DNA of 35,728 bases from an uncultured Caryophanales bacterium (lineage in GTDB: Bacteria > Bacillota_I > Bacilli_A > RFN20 > CAG-826): the NCBI GenBank assembly GCA_946612115.1, contig CAMOEI010000010.1, positions 1-35,728 of the forward strand, given 5' to 3'. The translations under genes and the position numbers were made by a program. Below the pieces are notes generated by a model. It saw only the letters and a list, made by a program, of their open reading frames with translations, made no database searches and was not told the DNA's origin. Positions 8,504-17,330 of the stretch are shown one piece after another (position 1 is the first letter of the stretch; each line of letters opens with the position of its first letter).

Positions 8504-10201
8504 CTATTTATCTAAATAAATTCTTGGGAATTTTTCATCTTCAGCGTCGAAAATGAAAGTCTTTTGTTCCTTAATACCAAATTTGTTTGTTCCGAGATTG
8601 ATTTTAATTAATGAGTCGATAATAACTTTAATGTCATTTTCGTCTTTATGATACTTAGATTGGCAAACTAGAGAGACATCTCTACCCATGGTTTGAATTT
8701 GTTCAACATCAAGAGTTAAAACTTTTTCTTTTGCTGGGACATCATCACCCGCTAAGAAACCTTCTGGACGGATACCAACTTTAACTTTGTGTCCGTTTTC
8801 AAAGTCTTTCAAACCTTTATGAGCAAGGATTGCTTCTTCTCCAATATAAACTTTGCCATCTTTAATTGTTCCATCAAAGACGTTAATTGGTGGGGTTCCT
8901 AAGAACTTCGCAACGAATAAGCAGTTTGGAGAATTATAGACTGCTTGTGGATGTTCTCTTTGCATTTGAACTCCATCTTTCATAACGACGATATCATCAC
9001 AAATGGACATCGCTTCTTCTTGGTCGTGGGTGACGAAGATAGTAGTAATGCCTGTTTCTTGTTGAATACGTCTAATTTCTTCTCTAGTTTGAAGTCTTAA
9101 ACGAGCATCAAGGTTAGATAATGGTTCGTCTAAGAGTAAAACTCTTGGTTTTTTAACAAGCGCTCTAGCGATAGCAACACGTTGTTGTTGACCACCAGAT
9201 AATTCGCTTGGTTTTCTAGCGAGATATTCATCGATTTGAACAAGTCTAGCAGTCTCTTGAATGAGAGCATCCATCTCGTCTCTATCGAGTTTTCTCTTTT
9301 GTGAAATAGTCATGCCGTTAGCGTCAAGAATATTGAACTTGTCATCAACGGACATTCCTTTTTCTTCTAATTTAGCTTTGCGAGCAGCGGAATCAGCTTC
9401 TAAAGAAGCAACAACTTCATCTCTAACTTTTTCTCTAAGTTCAAAGACTTGTTTTTCGATAACATCAACGTTAACGGTTTCAAGTTGAGCCTTGAGAGCG
9501 TCGAGTTTTTCTTTGTGCTCGTGTAATTTTTCTTTAAGTGCAGGGATTTGTCCCTCTTTTGCTTTCTCGATTTTTAATTTGAGAACATTAACGGCGATCT
9601 TTTCTTTTTCAATATCACCTCTAAGTTTGTCTAAAGCATCTAAATCATCGCTTCTGACACCTTGGAACCCAAATTTAAAGAGCTTTTCAGCAGTTGAAGT
9701 AACAATGTGATACTTCTTAACGAGCTTACGAGCTGACATATCCTTTGAGTATTTGTTCTTGAATTTAGAACCAAGAATAATTTGCAAGACACCTTCAAAT
9801 TCGTTTTTGAGAAGATTGACAAGTGTTGCGTTAACTTGCATTCCCTTCTCCTTCTTAGTTGTGACAACATTTAAGTTAGTTAATGGGAACTTGACGTTGT
9901 CATACACTGTCATATGAGGGTATAAAGCATAGTTTTGGAAAACGAGACCAATTTCACGCTTTTCAGGAGCTAAGTGGGTCACGTCTTCATCGCCAAACCA
10001 AATTTCACCATCGGTTGGCGCTTTGAGTCCGGCAATCATGTAAAGAGTGGTTGATTTTCCACATCCAGATGGGCCGAGTAAACCGATAAGTTCACCATCA
10101 CGAATATCCACGTCTAAAGCGGAAACCGCGACTGCATCCGGAATATTTTTTGCAGGATTGCCTGGAAAAACCTTTGTAAGGTTCTTCAGTCTTATTTCCA
10201 T
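8504..10201 (-). CDS. ABC transporter ATPase (MsmK/UgpC type) with a ~190-residue insert
   Basis: This cytoplasmic ATPase energises the two permeases encoded just downstream. Walker A is GPSGCGKST (43-51), the Q-loop Gln is residue 89, the signature LSGGQ is 334-338, Walker B VLLLDEP is 354-360, and the switch His is 392. A TOBE-type regulatory domain follows from about residue 435. In normal MsmK/UgpC proteins (about 360-370 residues) only some 40 residues separate the Q-loop region from the signature. Here residues about 113-305 are inserted in the helical subdomain, giving 565 residues in total. The insert is rich in Lys and Glu and contains a likely coiled coil near 193-262. Mollicute UgpC-type ATPases of about 585 residues are similarly enlarged. 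GGAGG precedes the start, and this is the first gene of the operon. Confidence 0.93.
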   Translation of the reverse strand: MEIRLKNLTKVFPGNPAKNIPDAVAVSALDVDIRDGELIGLLGPSGCGKSTTLYMIAGLKAPTDGEIWFGDEDVTHLAPEKREIGLVFQNYALYPHMTVYDNVKFPLTNLNVVTTKKEKGMQVNATLVNLLKNEFEGVLQIILGSKFKNKYSKDMSARKLVKKYHIVTSTAEKLFKFGFQGVRSDDLDALDKLRGDIEKEKIAVNVLKLKIEKAKEGQIPALKEKLHEHKEKLDALKAQLETVNVDVIEKQVFELREKVRDEVVASLEADSAARKAKLEEKGMSVDDKFNILDANGMTISQKRKLDRDEMDALIQETARLVQIDEYLARKPSELSGGQQQRVAIARALVKKPRVLLLDEPLSNLDARLRLQTREEIRRIQQETGITTIFVTHDQEEAMSICDDIVVMKDGVQMQREHPQAVYNSPNCLFVAKFLGTPPINVFDGTIKDGKVYIGEEAILAHKGLKDFENGHKVKVGIRPEGFLAGDDVPAKEKVLTLDVEQIQTMGRDVSLVCQSKYHKDENDIKVIIDSLIKINLGTNKFGIKEQKTFIFDAEDEKFPRIYLDK

Positions 10202-10220
10202 ATGTGTTCCTCCGCTTAAA

Positions 10221-10250
10221 ATTATAGCGCAGGTGCGAAATGATAGTAAA
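10221..10250 (-). promoter_or_regulatory. Promoter of the ABC transporter/nuclease operon
   Basis: On the minus strand a perfect TATAAT (10221-10226) follows TTTACT (10245-10250) with an 18-base spacer. Transcription should start near 10214, leaving a leader of about 14 bases that contains GCGGAGG before the ATPase ATG. The spacer holds the interrupted inverted repeat CGCA-NN-TGCG (10228-10237), a possible operator. No terminator separates this promoter from the upstream RDD gene, so read-through may also supply the operon. Confidence 0.65.
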
Positions 10251-10263
10251 GATAGAATTAGAT

Positions 10264-11322
10264 TTATTTGAGGACTAAATCTTTGTTTTCTAACCTAATT
10301 TTCTTAAGCTCTTCTTCGGCAAATTCTCTCTCCGCTTCATTCATATAAATTTTCTTCAAATCAACGTCCACCATATAGTCGTTAAAGACGTAACTTGTAA
10401 GTGAAGAATTGGTCTTTGAGAAGAACATCATTCCAAGCGAGACAAATGAAGGAATAAGGAAGCTAACAAAGTTTAAAGGAATGAAAATTAAGTAGTTGAA
10501 AAAGAATCTTCCTATATAAACATAAGCTGGTTCATTGATCGCTCTAACAGTAATTAAACCAATCTTATTTAGCTTCATTCCAAGGGTCTGTCTTCCACGC
10601 TTAAACGCAGTTAATGGAAGGATCAAATAAACTAATGCAAATGAGATTGTAACCGCAATAATAACGACAACAACTTCGGACAAAAAAGCAAATTGAGTTA
10701 GTCTTAAGTAGGTTGGATTATTAACAAGATAAGCAAGGGTATAATTCTCGTATTCAGCTTTATAGAAATTGTAGAATACTTCTGCAGAAATACCTTCTTT
10801 TTCTTCGACATTTCCCTCATTTTTGACGAAAATTTCTACTTGAGTGCCTTCAATCGTTGCTTTTGCAGCAACTTTTCTTTGGCGATATTCAGTCTTAACT
10901 AAATCACTAGAAAAGTAGGTTGTGTTAGAATAGAAAGCATCAATGCGTGTACTTAAAAGATTTTTTCTACTAGTGTAATCAGAATATTCACCAGAATGGC
11001 TATCCATATATTGAATGAGGTTTGTGTCATTTATATAAATGCCAGATTCGTTTTTTGCTTGAGATAATTCCGCAGTCTTTTGGCTATAGTAAGGTAAAGA
11101 AATGTTGACATAATGTAGACCAGTAAATAGTAAAACTCCAAGGACAAATAAAGAGCCAACATCGATGATGTGAGCAAGCATTCTTTTACCAAGTTTTGCT
11201 TTGGTGTAGACTACTTCAATTTTCTTTGGTTTTTCTTCTTTGACCTCTTCAACTTTAGTCTCTTCTTTGACTTCGTTTTTAGGTTCTTGAGCCTTAATTT
11301 CTTCGCTTTCTTTTTTAACCAT
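10264..11322 (-). CDS. RDD-family membrane protein
   Basis: The product has 352 residues. The ATG at 11322 is preceded by AGGAGG at 8 bases; an in-frame TTG further upstream lies before that site and is rejected. The first 40 residues are Lys/Glu-rich and cytoplasmic. The RDD signature is in [16 protein letters not shown] (Arg47, Asp54). Helix 1 (about 52-70) is followed by an outside loop of some 140 residues, which is unusually long for this family, then helix 2 (about 212-236), the conserved [13 protein letters not shown] segment, and helix 3 near 270-300. The gene overlaps the preceding RDD-like gene by 8 bases. RDD proteins are poorly understood; some have been linked to transport. Here the external domain and the coupling to a 5'-nucleotidase gene suggest a cell-surface role. 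Confidence 0.8.
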   Translation of the reverse strand: MVKKESEEIKAQEPKNEVKEETKVEEVKEEKPKKIEVVYTKAKLGKRMLAHIIDVGSLFVLGVLLFTGLHYVNISLPYYSQKTAELSQAKNESGIYINDTNLIQYMDSHSGEYSDYTSRKNLLSTRIDAFYSNTTYFSSDLVKTEYRQRKVAAKATIEGTQVEIFVKNEGNVEEKEGISAEVFYNFYKAEYENYTLAYLVNNPTYLRLTQFAFLSEVVVVIIAVTISFALVYLILPLTAFKRGRQTLGMKLNKIGLITVRAINEPAYVYIGRFFFNYLIFIPLNFVSFLIPSFVSLGMMFFSKTNSSLTSYVFNDYMVDVDLKKIYMNEAEREFAEEELKKIRLENKDLVLK

Positions 11323-12589
11323 TTTTTGCGTCCTCCTCAACTTTTGAAATCACCTCTGCAGGAGCTTCAAATTCATTGATATCTTTAAGGGAAATTCGAG
11401 TGATAAATGTCGAAATATCGTGTCTATTTTTTGTCCATAATGGCATGAATAATGAGATCAGGTTAAACACTAAAACAAATAGGGCAATTGAGAACACTGT
11501 GACATATGGAATCACTTGTAAAGAAAGAACTCCCGCCATATTTGCAAAATATAGCCCAACAACAGATGAACTACCGAATAAAACAAAATTAAGAACGTGA
11601 TATCCGATGATTTGAATTGGACTTAATTCCATTTCATTAGATGAACACATTGCTAGATTTAATACTTTTTGGCCAAGTGTCACCCACTGCTTTGTAATTA
11701 ATCTTAAGATTAAAGTTAGTAGTAGATACGCTAATAAATAGCTTCCTAAATATGTTAAAGCGTCATACCAACATATATTTCTATAAACTTTGTAGAATCT
11801 AGCATAGATTACCTTATATGGAGTGGATTTATCTTCGATTTCTTTTATCCCATATTGAACAGCCTTGCCATACGATTCAATTACTCTATTTAAGCAGTTA
11901 ACTGCTTCACTATCAATTTTTTCACCTTTACCAACGCGATTGATCATCTTTTCTGTATAAGTCTTATTAAAGACGACATATCTAGATAAAAATCCACCAC
12001 GAACAACAAAATCAGTGTCATCTTCACTAACGAAGAATTGACTCTTAACTTTCATTATCTTTTCATATAAATACGTATCGATATCAAATCGATAATCGAC
12101 ATTTTGATAAACATATGAATTTAGTGATGGTTCATCCGCTTTAACTTTCTTGAAATAATATGAAATATTATCAAGCGGATAATTATATTCATCTTCTAAG
12201 AATGTTTCTTCAATTGGAACATCCTTCATCTCATAAGTTCCATCTTCTTTATAATAAGGATATTGAAACTCGTGAATATACGCGCTTGTCTTAGTGATAT
12301 TAACGACATAATCATATCCACTATCATCAACGCTAATTAAAGAAGATTTCTCTTCGTTATACATTTGTAGTCTAGTGGAATCGACATAGTCCGCTAAAGC
12401 GGTTGATTCTTTGTTTAATGTTTTATACATCCCGCTAATAGAAGGAATGTTTAAAAGAATCGCATTTGCGATTACAAAAACAATAAAGCCTAAAACAAAG
12501 GTTGAAAAATAATCTAGTAAACGAGAATAGATATGTTTCTTTTTACTAGCTAAAGCATTGTTTTTATATCGAGAAACAATTCTTTCCAT
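11315..12589 (-). CDS. RDD-like membrane protein with large external domain
   Basis: This 424-residue protein is probably a diverged paralogue of the RDD protein encoded just downstream. SRLLDYFSTFVLGF (Arg23, Asp26, then helix 1) and QWVTLGQKVLNL match the two most conserved RDD segments. Between them lies an external region of about 230 residues rich in Tyr and charged residues. Several helices close the protein (about 278-300 and 320-385). Its ATG overlaps the stop codon of the 5'-nucleotidase gene (TAATG), and its own end overlaps the next gene by 8 bases, so all three should be made together by coupled translation. No enzymatic motif is visible in the external part. The RDD assignment is weaker than for its neighbour. 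Confidence 0.7.
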   Translation of the reverse strand: MERIVSRYKNNALASKKKHIYSRLLDYFSTFVLGFIVFVIANAILLNIPSISGMYKTLNKESTALADYVDSTRLQMYNEEKSSLISVDDSGYDYVVNITKTSAYIHEFQYPYYKEDGTYEMKDVPIEETFLEDEYNYPLDNISYYFKKVKADEPSLNSYVYQNVDYRFDIDTYLYEKIMKVKSQFFVSEDDTDFVVRGGFLSRYVVFNKTYTEKMINRVGKGEKIDSEAVNCLNRVIESYGKAVQYGIKEIEDKSTPYKVIYARFYKVYRNICWYDALTYLGSYLLAYLLLTLILRLITKQWVTLGQKVLNLAMCSSNEMELSPIQIIGYHVLNFVLFGSSSVVGLYFANMAGVLSLQVIPYVTVFSIALFVLVFNLISLFMPLWTKNRHDISTFITRISLKDINEFEAPAEVISKVEEDAKNG

Positions 12590-14742
12590 TACAAGGAATC
12601 ATCTCCACTATTTTGTAAATAGCTTACAAGTGCTTCTTTAGCGGTATTTGGATAAGACGCTAATTCAGAAGTTTTAATACCACTATATTTTCTAATATAG
12701 GTAATAATAACCGCTTTAGTATACCCGTTAGTGTAAACAATCTCTTGATTAGAGTACGCCCTTAAAGAAAGATGCGAGAACATTCTATTAATGTTACTCT
12801 GATTACACTTAGTAATGATCAACTTATTATCAAATGGGAATACTTCAATTAAATTTCGATAAGTAAAATCACCACGTTGTACAGCGGATCTCACTCCTCC
12901 AAGGTTATGACAAGAAGCATAGACATAATGATTATCGAATGTTTCTTGATTGTTATTTACATACCAAAGCATTGCCTTACAGGCAACTGTAGCAAAGGCG
13001 TCTGATGTGTAATCATTTTTAAAAGTATAAATTACTTCATCAGGATTACCAATCTCTTCAGCGTAGTGACTTGGAATAGCGGCAATTTCAGCGTCTTCAG
13101 TCTTACAAGCATTATATGCTTGAACAACATTAGTAAACGAATTCCTAACTGTGTAATTAATTCCATTAGAGGCGACATTTAAAGTCATCACTCCATAATC
13201 TCTTCCGTTACTCCAGGCTTCTAAATAAGGAACTCCTTGATATGTTCCGTTTTTTCCTAAATGGTCATGAGCGAAAAACATCGCATCAACATATTTAGAA
13301 TTGGTTAATGGATCAGTCGCCACTAAATCAGAATATTTAGTTGGTTCTCCATCATATCCTTCAAATCCACCATCATGGAATCCAGCGATAATTAAATCGC
13401 AGTTATAAGATAATCTAAGTTCAGTAGAATACTTTTTGATATAACTATTTGGAGATGGGAATGAGAAGTTTGTGGAAATTTCACTATCAATTGATGAACC
13501 CATTCCTTCAATCGCTCCCCCGATAATACCAATCTTAAGATTGTCTTTTTCAATAATCGTATATGGAGCAATGTAATCTAAAGATTCTCCAGTGGAATAG
13601 AATGAGTTACATGAAATAGTTGGACAATTTAATCTACCCACCATATCTTGTAAAACTTCTTCTCCCCAGTCGAATTCATGGTTACCTAGAACCATCGCAT
13701 CAAAACCGATGTTATTCATCGCATCAATCATCACTTTGCCATATGTGACATTTGATTCATATCCACCTTGAAACATATCTCCTCCAGAAAGGATTAAGGT
13801 GTTATTTGGATCATTAGCCTTTTGGGTTTTGAAATATTTTCCAATATAAGCCATACCAGCTTCATTTTGATATGAGTTAGCTTTTTCTTGTCTAATAAAT
13901 GAACCATGTGTGTCATTTACATAGTAAATGGTTAAGTTTCTAATATCGACAATATCGGTGTTAGTGACTGGGTTAACAGTGATATTAAATTTTGCAGATT
14001 GATAAAGTTCTTTACTTACAGTAATTGGAATTTCATCGCTTGCATATTTGAGTTTATTTCCATTATTAATTGAAAGTGTATAATCGGTAACTGGTTGGTT
14101 ATCTTGATCAACAACTTCTAATCCTGAAGTAGAGAAAGAATCACCTTGGTTATAAATAATATTAGTAGGTAATCTTTTAATTTTTAAAGATAACGCTCCA
14201 TCAACACTAATTCTAAAATTAGTAGGGAAATAACCGGTCTTGCTAATAACGACTTGATGATATCCACCTTTAGTTAAAGTCGTTCCATCAGTTATTGAGG
14301 AAGTATAATCTTCAATCACTTCATTTCCGCAAGTGACAATCAATCCTTCTAAAGAGAAAGTATCTCCAACTCGATATTTAGTTTTTGGTAAACTTGAAAT
14401 CTCTAAAGCTGGTAAATCATAGACATCAATTAAATAAGAAGTAGATTTAAAGCCACTTTTACTAACTTCTACTGACTTTTTCAGTTCTGCATCACTAGAT
14501 TGAAAAATATAACCAGGTTCAATACTAGTAACAAAGTTAGTGACTGTCTTACCACTGATAGAGTCAATAACTTCCATCCCATCAATATTAAAAGCTTGCC
14601 CAGTGTTAAAAGATAACTGGGTTGGTTTTTTATTAACCATTAATATTTGTTCAGTTTTAAATAGCGAGCAGCTAGATAAAACAAATAAAGATAAAATAGG
14701 TATGGCCTTAAATAATTTGTGTTTCATAGAAACATCATACAA
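12589..14742 (-). CDS. 5'-nucleotidase-type metallophosphoesterase lipoprotein
   Basis: This 717-residue surface lipoprotein probably removes phosphate from nucleotides or related esters. The lipobox is LSSC (Cys25). Two starts are possible: the ATG at 14742, with a weak AAGAGA upstream, or the ATG at 14727, which gives a more typical signal peptide. Three Ig-like repeats fill residues about 34-107, 112-180 and 186-256; each opens with a P-x-x-x-x-x-x-G-D/Q-x-F pattern. The catalytic domain shows NDTHG (276-280), GDMFQG (321-326), GNHEFD (353-358), GFHDGG (454-459) and AHDH (491-494), the full metal-ligand set of the UshA/YhcR family. The C-terminal 5_nucleotid_C domain has NLGGVRSAV and VFPFDNKL. 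It lies after the EEP gene, across a terminator, and is coupled to two RDD-type genes. Confidence 0.88.
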   Translation of the reverse strand: MYDVSMKHKLFKAIPILSLFVLSSCSLFKTEQILMVNKKPTQLSFNTGQAFNIDGMEVIDSISGKTVTNFVTSIEPGYIFQSSDAELKKSVEVSKSGFKSTSYLIDVYDLPALEISSLPKTKYRVGDTFSLEGLIVTCGNEVIEDYTSSITDGTTLTKGGYHQVVISKTGYFPTNFRISVDGALSLKIKRLPTNIIYNQGDSFSTSGLEVVDQDNQPVTDYTLSINNGNKLKYASDEIPITVSKELYQSAKFNITVNPVTNTDIVDIRNLTIYYVNDTHGSFIRQEKANSYQNEAGMAYIGKYFKTQKANDPNNTLILSGGDMFQGGYESNVTYGKVMIDAMNNIGFDAMVLGNHEFDWGEEVLQDMVGRLNCPTISCNSFYSTGESLDYIAPYTIIEKDNLKIGIIGGAIEGMGSSIDSEISTNFSFPSPNSYIKKYSTELRLSYNCDLIIAGFHDGGFEGYDGEPTKYSDLVATDPLTNSKYVDAMFFAHDHLGKNGTYQGVPYLEAWSNGRDYGVMTLNVASNGINYTVRNSFTNVVQAYNACKTEDAEIAAIPSHYAEEIGNPDEVIYTFKNDYTSDAFATVACKAMLWYVNNNQETFDNHYVYASCHNLGGVRSAVQRGDFTYRNLIEVFPFDNKLIITKCNQSNINRMFSHLSLRAYSNQEIVYTNGYTKAVIITYIRKYSGIKTSELASYPNTAKEALVSYLQNSGDDSL

Positions 14743-14764
14743 TTTTCTCTTATAAAAATAAAGA

Positions 14765-14785
14765 AGAGTAGGATTTACCTACTCT
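14765..14785 (-). terminator. Terminator after the EEP gene
   Basis: Minus-strand stem AGAGTAGG / CCTACTCT with a 5-base loop, followed by TCTTTATTTTTAT. It starts 6 bases past the EEP stop codon and ends only about 23 bases before the first ATG of the 5'-nucleotidase gene. That leaves little room for a separate promoter, so partial read-through is likely. Confidence 0.8.
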
Positions 14786-14790
14786 AGCTT

Positions 14791-15879
14791 CTATTTAAAC
14801 TTAACGACAAGTTTTACAGGATTATGATCACTATTTTCAAACTTCTTATCCAATGTTTTTATCTCTTGAATTTCTAGATTATTACTAACGATAAATCCAT
14901 CTAACATATAGTGTTGAAATTTCTCATCATAGGCAGTTGTGTACGGTTTGTTAAGTAACCTACATGTTGGAATAGAATCATCCATAGAACAAGTGAAGTT
15001 TTCAAAGTCACTTTCATTAATTACTGGGGCTTCCCAGTTATTGCCATAATGTGGGTAAGAATCTTTAAAATTACTGAAAACTTGGTTCAAATCTCCACCG
15101 GCTATCACATAATTATCTTTTTTAAATTCTGAATCGATGAATTCTCTAAGCATTTTTGTCTGCTTAATTTTTCCTTCTCCATCATCATAAGCTTCTAAGT
15201 GAACATTAACATACACTAGTTGTCTAGTGCTCGCCTTAATTGGGAAGCGAGTAACGCTCATGCAGCGCTTTAAATTCATCGTTGAAATAGGCCAAGAGAA
15301 CGGAATAGGAAGTTGATATCTAGTGGCTTCAATCATCTCAAATTTACTTAATGTTTGCACTCCACTATTAACGCGACCAATTGTATTAAATAAAGGATAA
15401 GGAACATAGCCTGCTTGATAATTTAACGCATAAGTCGATTGATATTTATCTTTTCCTAATTCATTAAAGAAATATCGTGGTTCATTAACTTTATAAGAAC
15501 GATCACTATCATAGTCTACTTCTTGTAAACCAACGATATCATAATCCCCACTAGCGATTTCATTTTTCATCGCTTTGACGTTATTTTCAACCGCGGATTT
15601 AGATCTAGCTCTGGCGTTTTTTCCTCCATCTAAAGCAAAATCACTATCTTTATCATTGGCGCCATAACCAACATTCCAAGAAAGAATACTGACTGTATTA
15701 GTGATAAGAGCTTCTTTAGAAGATTTACCTGATACTTTAAGAGTTTCTTTATTTTGAACTTTTAGTTCAGTCGCACTAGCGAATATAATAAACGCTCCGA
15801 CAACTGAAATGATCGTCGCTAAAACTCCGCCAACAGAAATACCGACAATTTTTAAAACCTTTTTAGTTTTGTCATTCAT
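14791..15879 (-). CDS. Membrane-anchored endonuclease/exonuclease/phosphatase (DNase I-like)
   Basis: The product has 362 residues. A single N-terminal helix (about 9-34) anchors the catalytic domain outside the cell. The EEP-fold motifs occur in order: LSWNVGYG (metal-side Asn69), GLQEVD (Glu120), VNVHLEA, AGGDLNQ and, at the end, SDHNPV with the catalytic Asp-His pair. The family includes DNase I, exonuclease III and sphingomyelinase/inositol phosphatase-like enzymes. The substrate cannot be settled from motifs, because a nuclease and a phosphodiesterase acting on lipids look alike here. AAGGA lies about 10 bases before the ATG. The neighbouring 5'-nucleotidase and SNase-type lipoproteins make an extracellular nuclease the more attractive reading. 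The gene is bounded by terminators on both sides and appears to be a single-gene unit. Confidence 0.82.
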   Translation of the reverse strand: MNDKTKKVLKIVGISVGGVLATIISVVGAFIIFASATELKVQNKETLKVSGKSSKEALITNTVSILSWNVGYGANDKDSDFALDGGKNARARSKSAVENNVKAMKNEIASGDYDIVGLQEVDYDSDRSYKVNEPRYFFNELGKDKYQSTYALNYQAGYVPYPLFNTIGRVNSGVQTLSKFEMIEATRYQLPIPFSWPISTMNLKRCMSVTRFPIKASTRQLVYVNVHLEAYDDGEGKIKQTKMLREFIDSEFKKDNYVIAGGDLNQVFSNFKDSYPHYGNNWEAPVINESDFENFTCSMDDSIPTCRLLNKPYTTAYDEKFQHYMLDGFIVSNNLEIQEIKTLDKKFENSDHNPVKLVVKFK

Positions 15880-15934
15880 AATATATTTTCCTTAATTAAT
15901 TTAATAATAACTAATTATTAACTAAAAATAAAGA

Positions 15935-15955
15935 AACGCCTATTTAAAAGGCGTT
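15935..15955 (-). terminator. Second terminator downstream of tuf
   Basis: Minus-strand stem AACGCC / GGCGTT with a 9-base loop, followed by TCTTTATTTTT. It lies 38 bases beyond the first tuf terminator. No gene lies between the two, so it probably serves as a back-up stop that shields the EEP gene from strong tuf transcription. Confidence 0.7.
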
Positions 15956-15992
15956 AACTACAAAATCGATAATTATTACAAAGAATAATAAA

Positions 15993-16010
15993 AGGAGTCC
16001 GAAGACTCCT
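15993..16010 (-). terminator. Primary tuf terminator
   Basis: Seven-base-pair stem AGGAGTC / GACTCCT closed by a stable TTCG tetraloop on the minus strand, followed by TTTATTATTCTTT. It starts 25 bases after the tuf stop codon. Confidence 0.85.
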
Positions 16011-16034
16011 AATAATTGTGCTTAGTTAACTAAA

Positions 16035-17219
16035 TTATTTAATGATTTCGTTAACGGTACCAGCACCGACGGTTCTACCACCTTCACGAATGGAGAACTT
16101 GGTTCCCTTTTCAATCGCGATTGGGTGAATTAATTCGACGGTGAGTTCAACGTTATCACCTGGCATAACCATATCTGTTCCAGCTGGAAGAGTGATGACA
16201 CCAGTAACGTCTGTTGTACGGAAGTAGAATTGTGGTCTGTAGTTGCTTAAGAAAGCTGTGTGACGGCCACCTTCTTCTTTTGTTAAAACGTAGACTTGAC
16301 CTTTGAATTTGCTGTGTGGTGTAACGGAACCTGGTTTTGCTAAGACTTGACCACGTTGGACTTGATCACGGTTGATACCTCTTAATAAGACACCAACGTT
16401 ATCACCTGCTTGGACGAAGTCACAAGTCTTACGGAAGGATTCAAGACCAGTAATAACGGTCTTTTGGGTATCTCTAATACCGACGATTTCAACTTCGTCA
16501 CCGAGTTTAGCTGTACCTCTTTCAACACGGCCAGTAACAACTGTACCACGTCCAGAAATAGTCATAACGTCTTCGATAGCGAGTAAGAATGGCTTATCGG
16601 TATCTCTGGTTGGAGCTGGGATATAAGTATCACATGCATCCATTAATTCCATAATAGCAGCTTCTGCTTTTGGATCGCCATCTAATGCAGCTCTTGCGGA
16701 ACCACGGATGACTGGGACCTCGTCTCCTGGGAAGCCATAGCTATTTAATAAGTCACGGACATCCATTTCAACTAAGTCTAATAATTCTGGATCATCGACT
16801 AAGTCGGTCTTGTTGATGAAGACGACGATGTATGGAACACCAACTTGACGAGCAAGTAAGATGTGTTCACGAGTTTGTGGCATAACGCCATCAGTACCAG
16901 CAACAACGAGGATTGCACCATCCATTTGAGCAGCACCAGTAATCATGTTTTTAACATAGTCAGCGTGGCCTGGGCAGTCAACGTGAGCATAGTGTCTTTT
17001 TTCTGTTTGATACTCAATGTGGGCAGTATTAATTGTAATACCACGGGCTTTTTCTTCTGGAGCAGCATCGATTTGATCGTATGCTTTCTTTTCAGATAAA
17101 CCTTTCTTTGCTAAGACAGTTGTAATAGCAGCAGTTAATGTGGTCTTACCGTGGTCGACGTGACCAATGGTACCAATGTTAACGTGCTCTTTAGATCTGT
17201 CAAACTTTTCTTTTGCCAT
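16035..17219 (-). CDS. tuf: Translation elongation factor Tu
   Basis: This 394-residue GTPase brings aminoacyl-tRNA to the ribosome. The true start is the ATG at 17219, with AAGGAG about 11 bases upstream. G1 is GHVDHGKTT, the switch I end is [10 protein letters not shown]3 is DCPGHADYV and G4 is NKTD. Domains 2 and 3 follow in normal order and the protein ends in [10 protein letters not shown]. Length is standard. It lies after fusA, as in other Bacillota, but has its own promoter in the 110-base gap and two terminators after it, consistent with independent high expression. Confidence 0.98.
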   Translation of the reverse strand: MAKEKFDRSKEHVNIGTIGHVDHGKTTLTAAITTVLAKKGLSEKKAYDQIDAAPEEKARGITINTAHIEYQTEKRHYAHVDCPGHADYVKNMITGAAQMDGAILVVAGTDGVMPQTREHILLARQVGVPYIVVFINKTDLVDDPELLDLVEMDVRDLLNSYGFPGDEVPVIRGSARAALDGDPKAEAAIMELMDACDTYIPAPTRDTDKPFLLAIEDVMTISGRGTVVTGRVERGTAKLGDEVEIVGIRDTQKTVITGLESFRKTCDFVQAGDNVGVLLRGINRDQVQRGQVLAKPGSVTPHSKFKGQVYVLTKEEGGRHTAFLSNYRPQFYFRTTDVTGVITLPAGTDMVMPGDNVELTVELIHPIAIEKGTKFSIREGGRTVGAGTVNEIIK

Positions 17220-17261
17220 TGTTTGAATTTCTCCTTTCATTCAAATGAATTCAACATTTTT

Positions 17262-17290
17262 AATATATAGCAAGTTTTATTTATAATCAA
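17262..17290 (-). promoter_or_regulatory. tuf promoter
   Basis: On the minus strand TTGATT (17285-17290) and TATATT (17262-17267) are separated by exactly 17 bases in the fusA-tuf gap. The -10 is preceded by TTGCTA. The predicted start is near 17255, giving a leader of about 36 bases that includes the AAGGAG site. Confidence 0.65.
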
Positions 17291-17330
17291 TACCAATTAT
17301 TATTGGTGTTAATTATTAAGGTTTTTAAGA

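Noticed and set aside
106-15879. Operon as glycerol-3-phosphate or maltose uptake, from the permease and ATPase families
   Set aside because: Family level only; no glycosidase, glycerol kinase or sugar enzyme gene lies nearby, while several nucleic-acid enzymes do. Substrate left open.
17292-17307. Hairpin ACCAAT/ATTGGT after fusA as a terminator
   Set aside because: On the minus strand it is followed by ATTGATTATAA, not a T-run, and runs into the tuf promoter.
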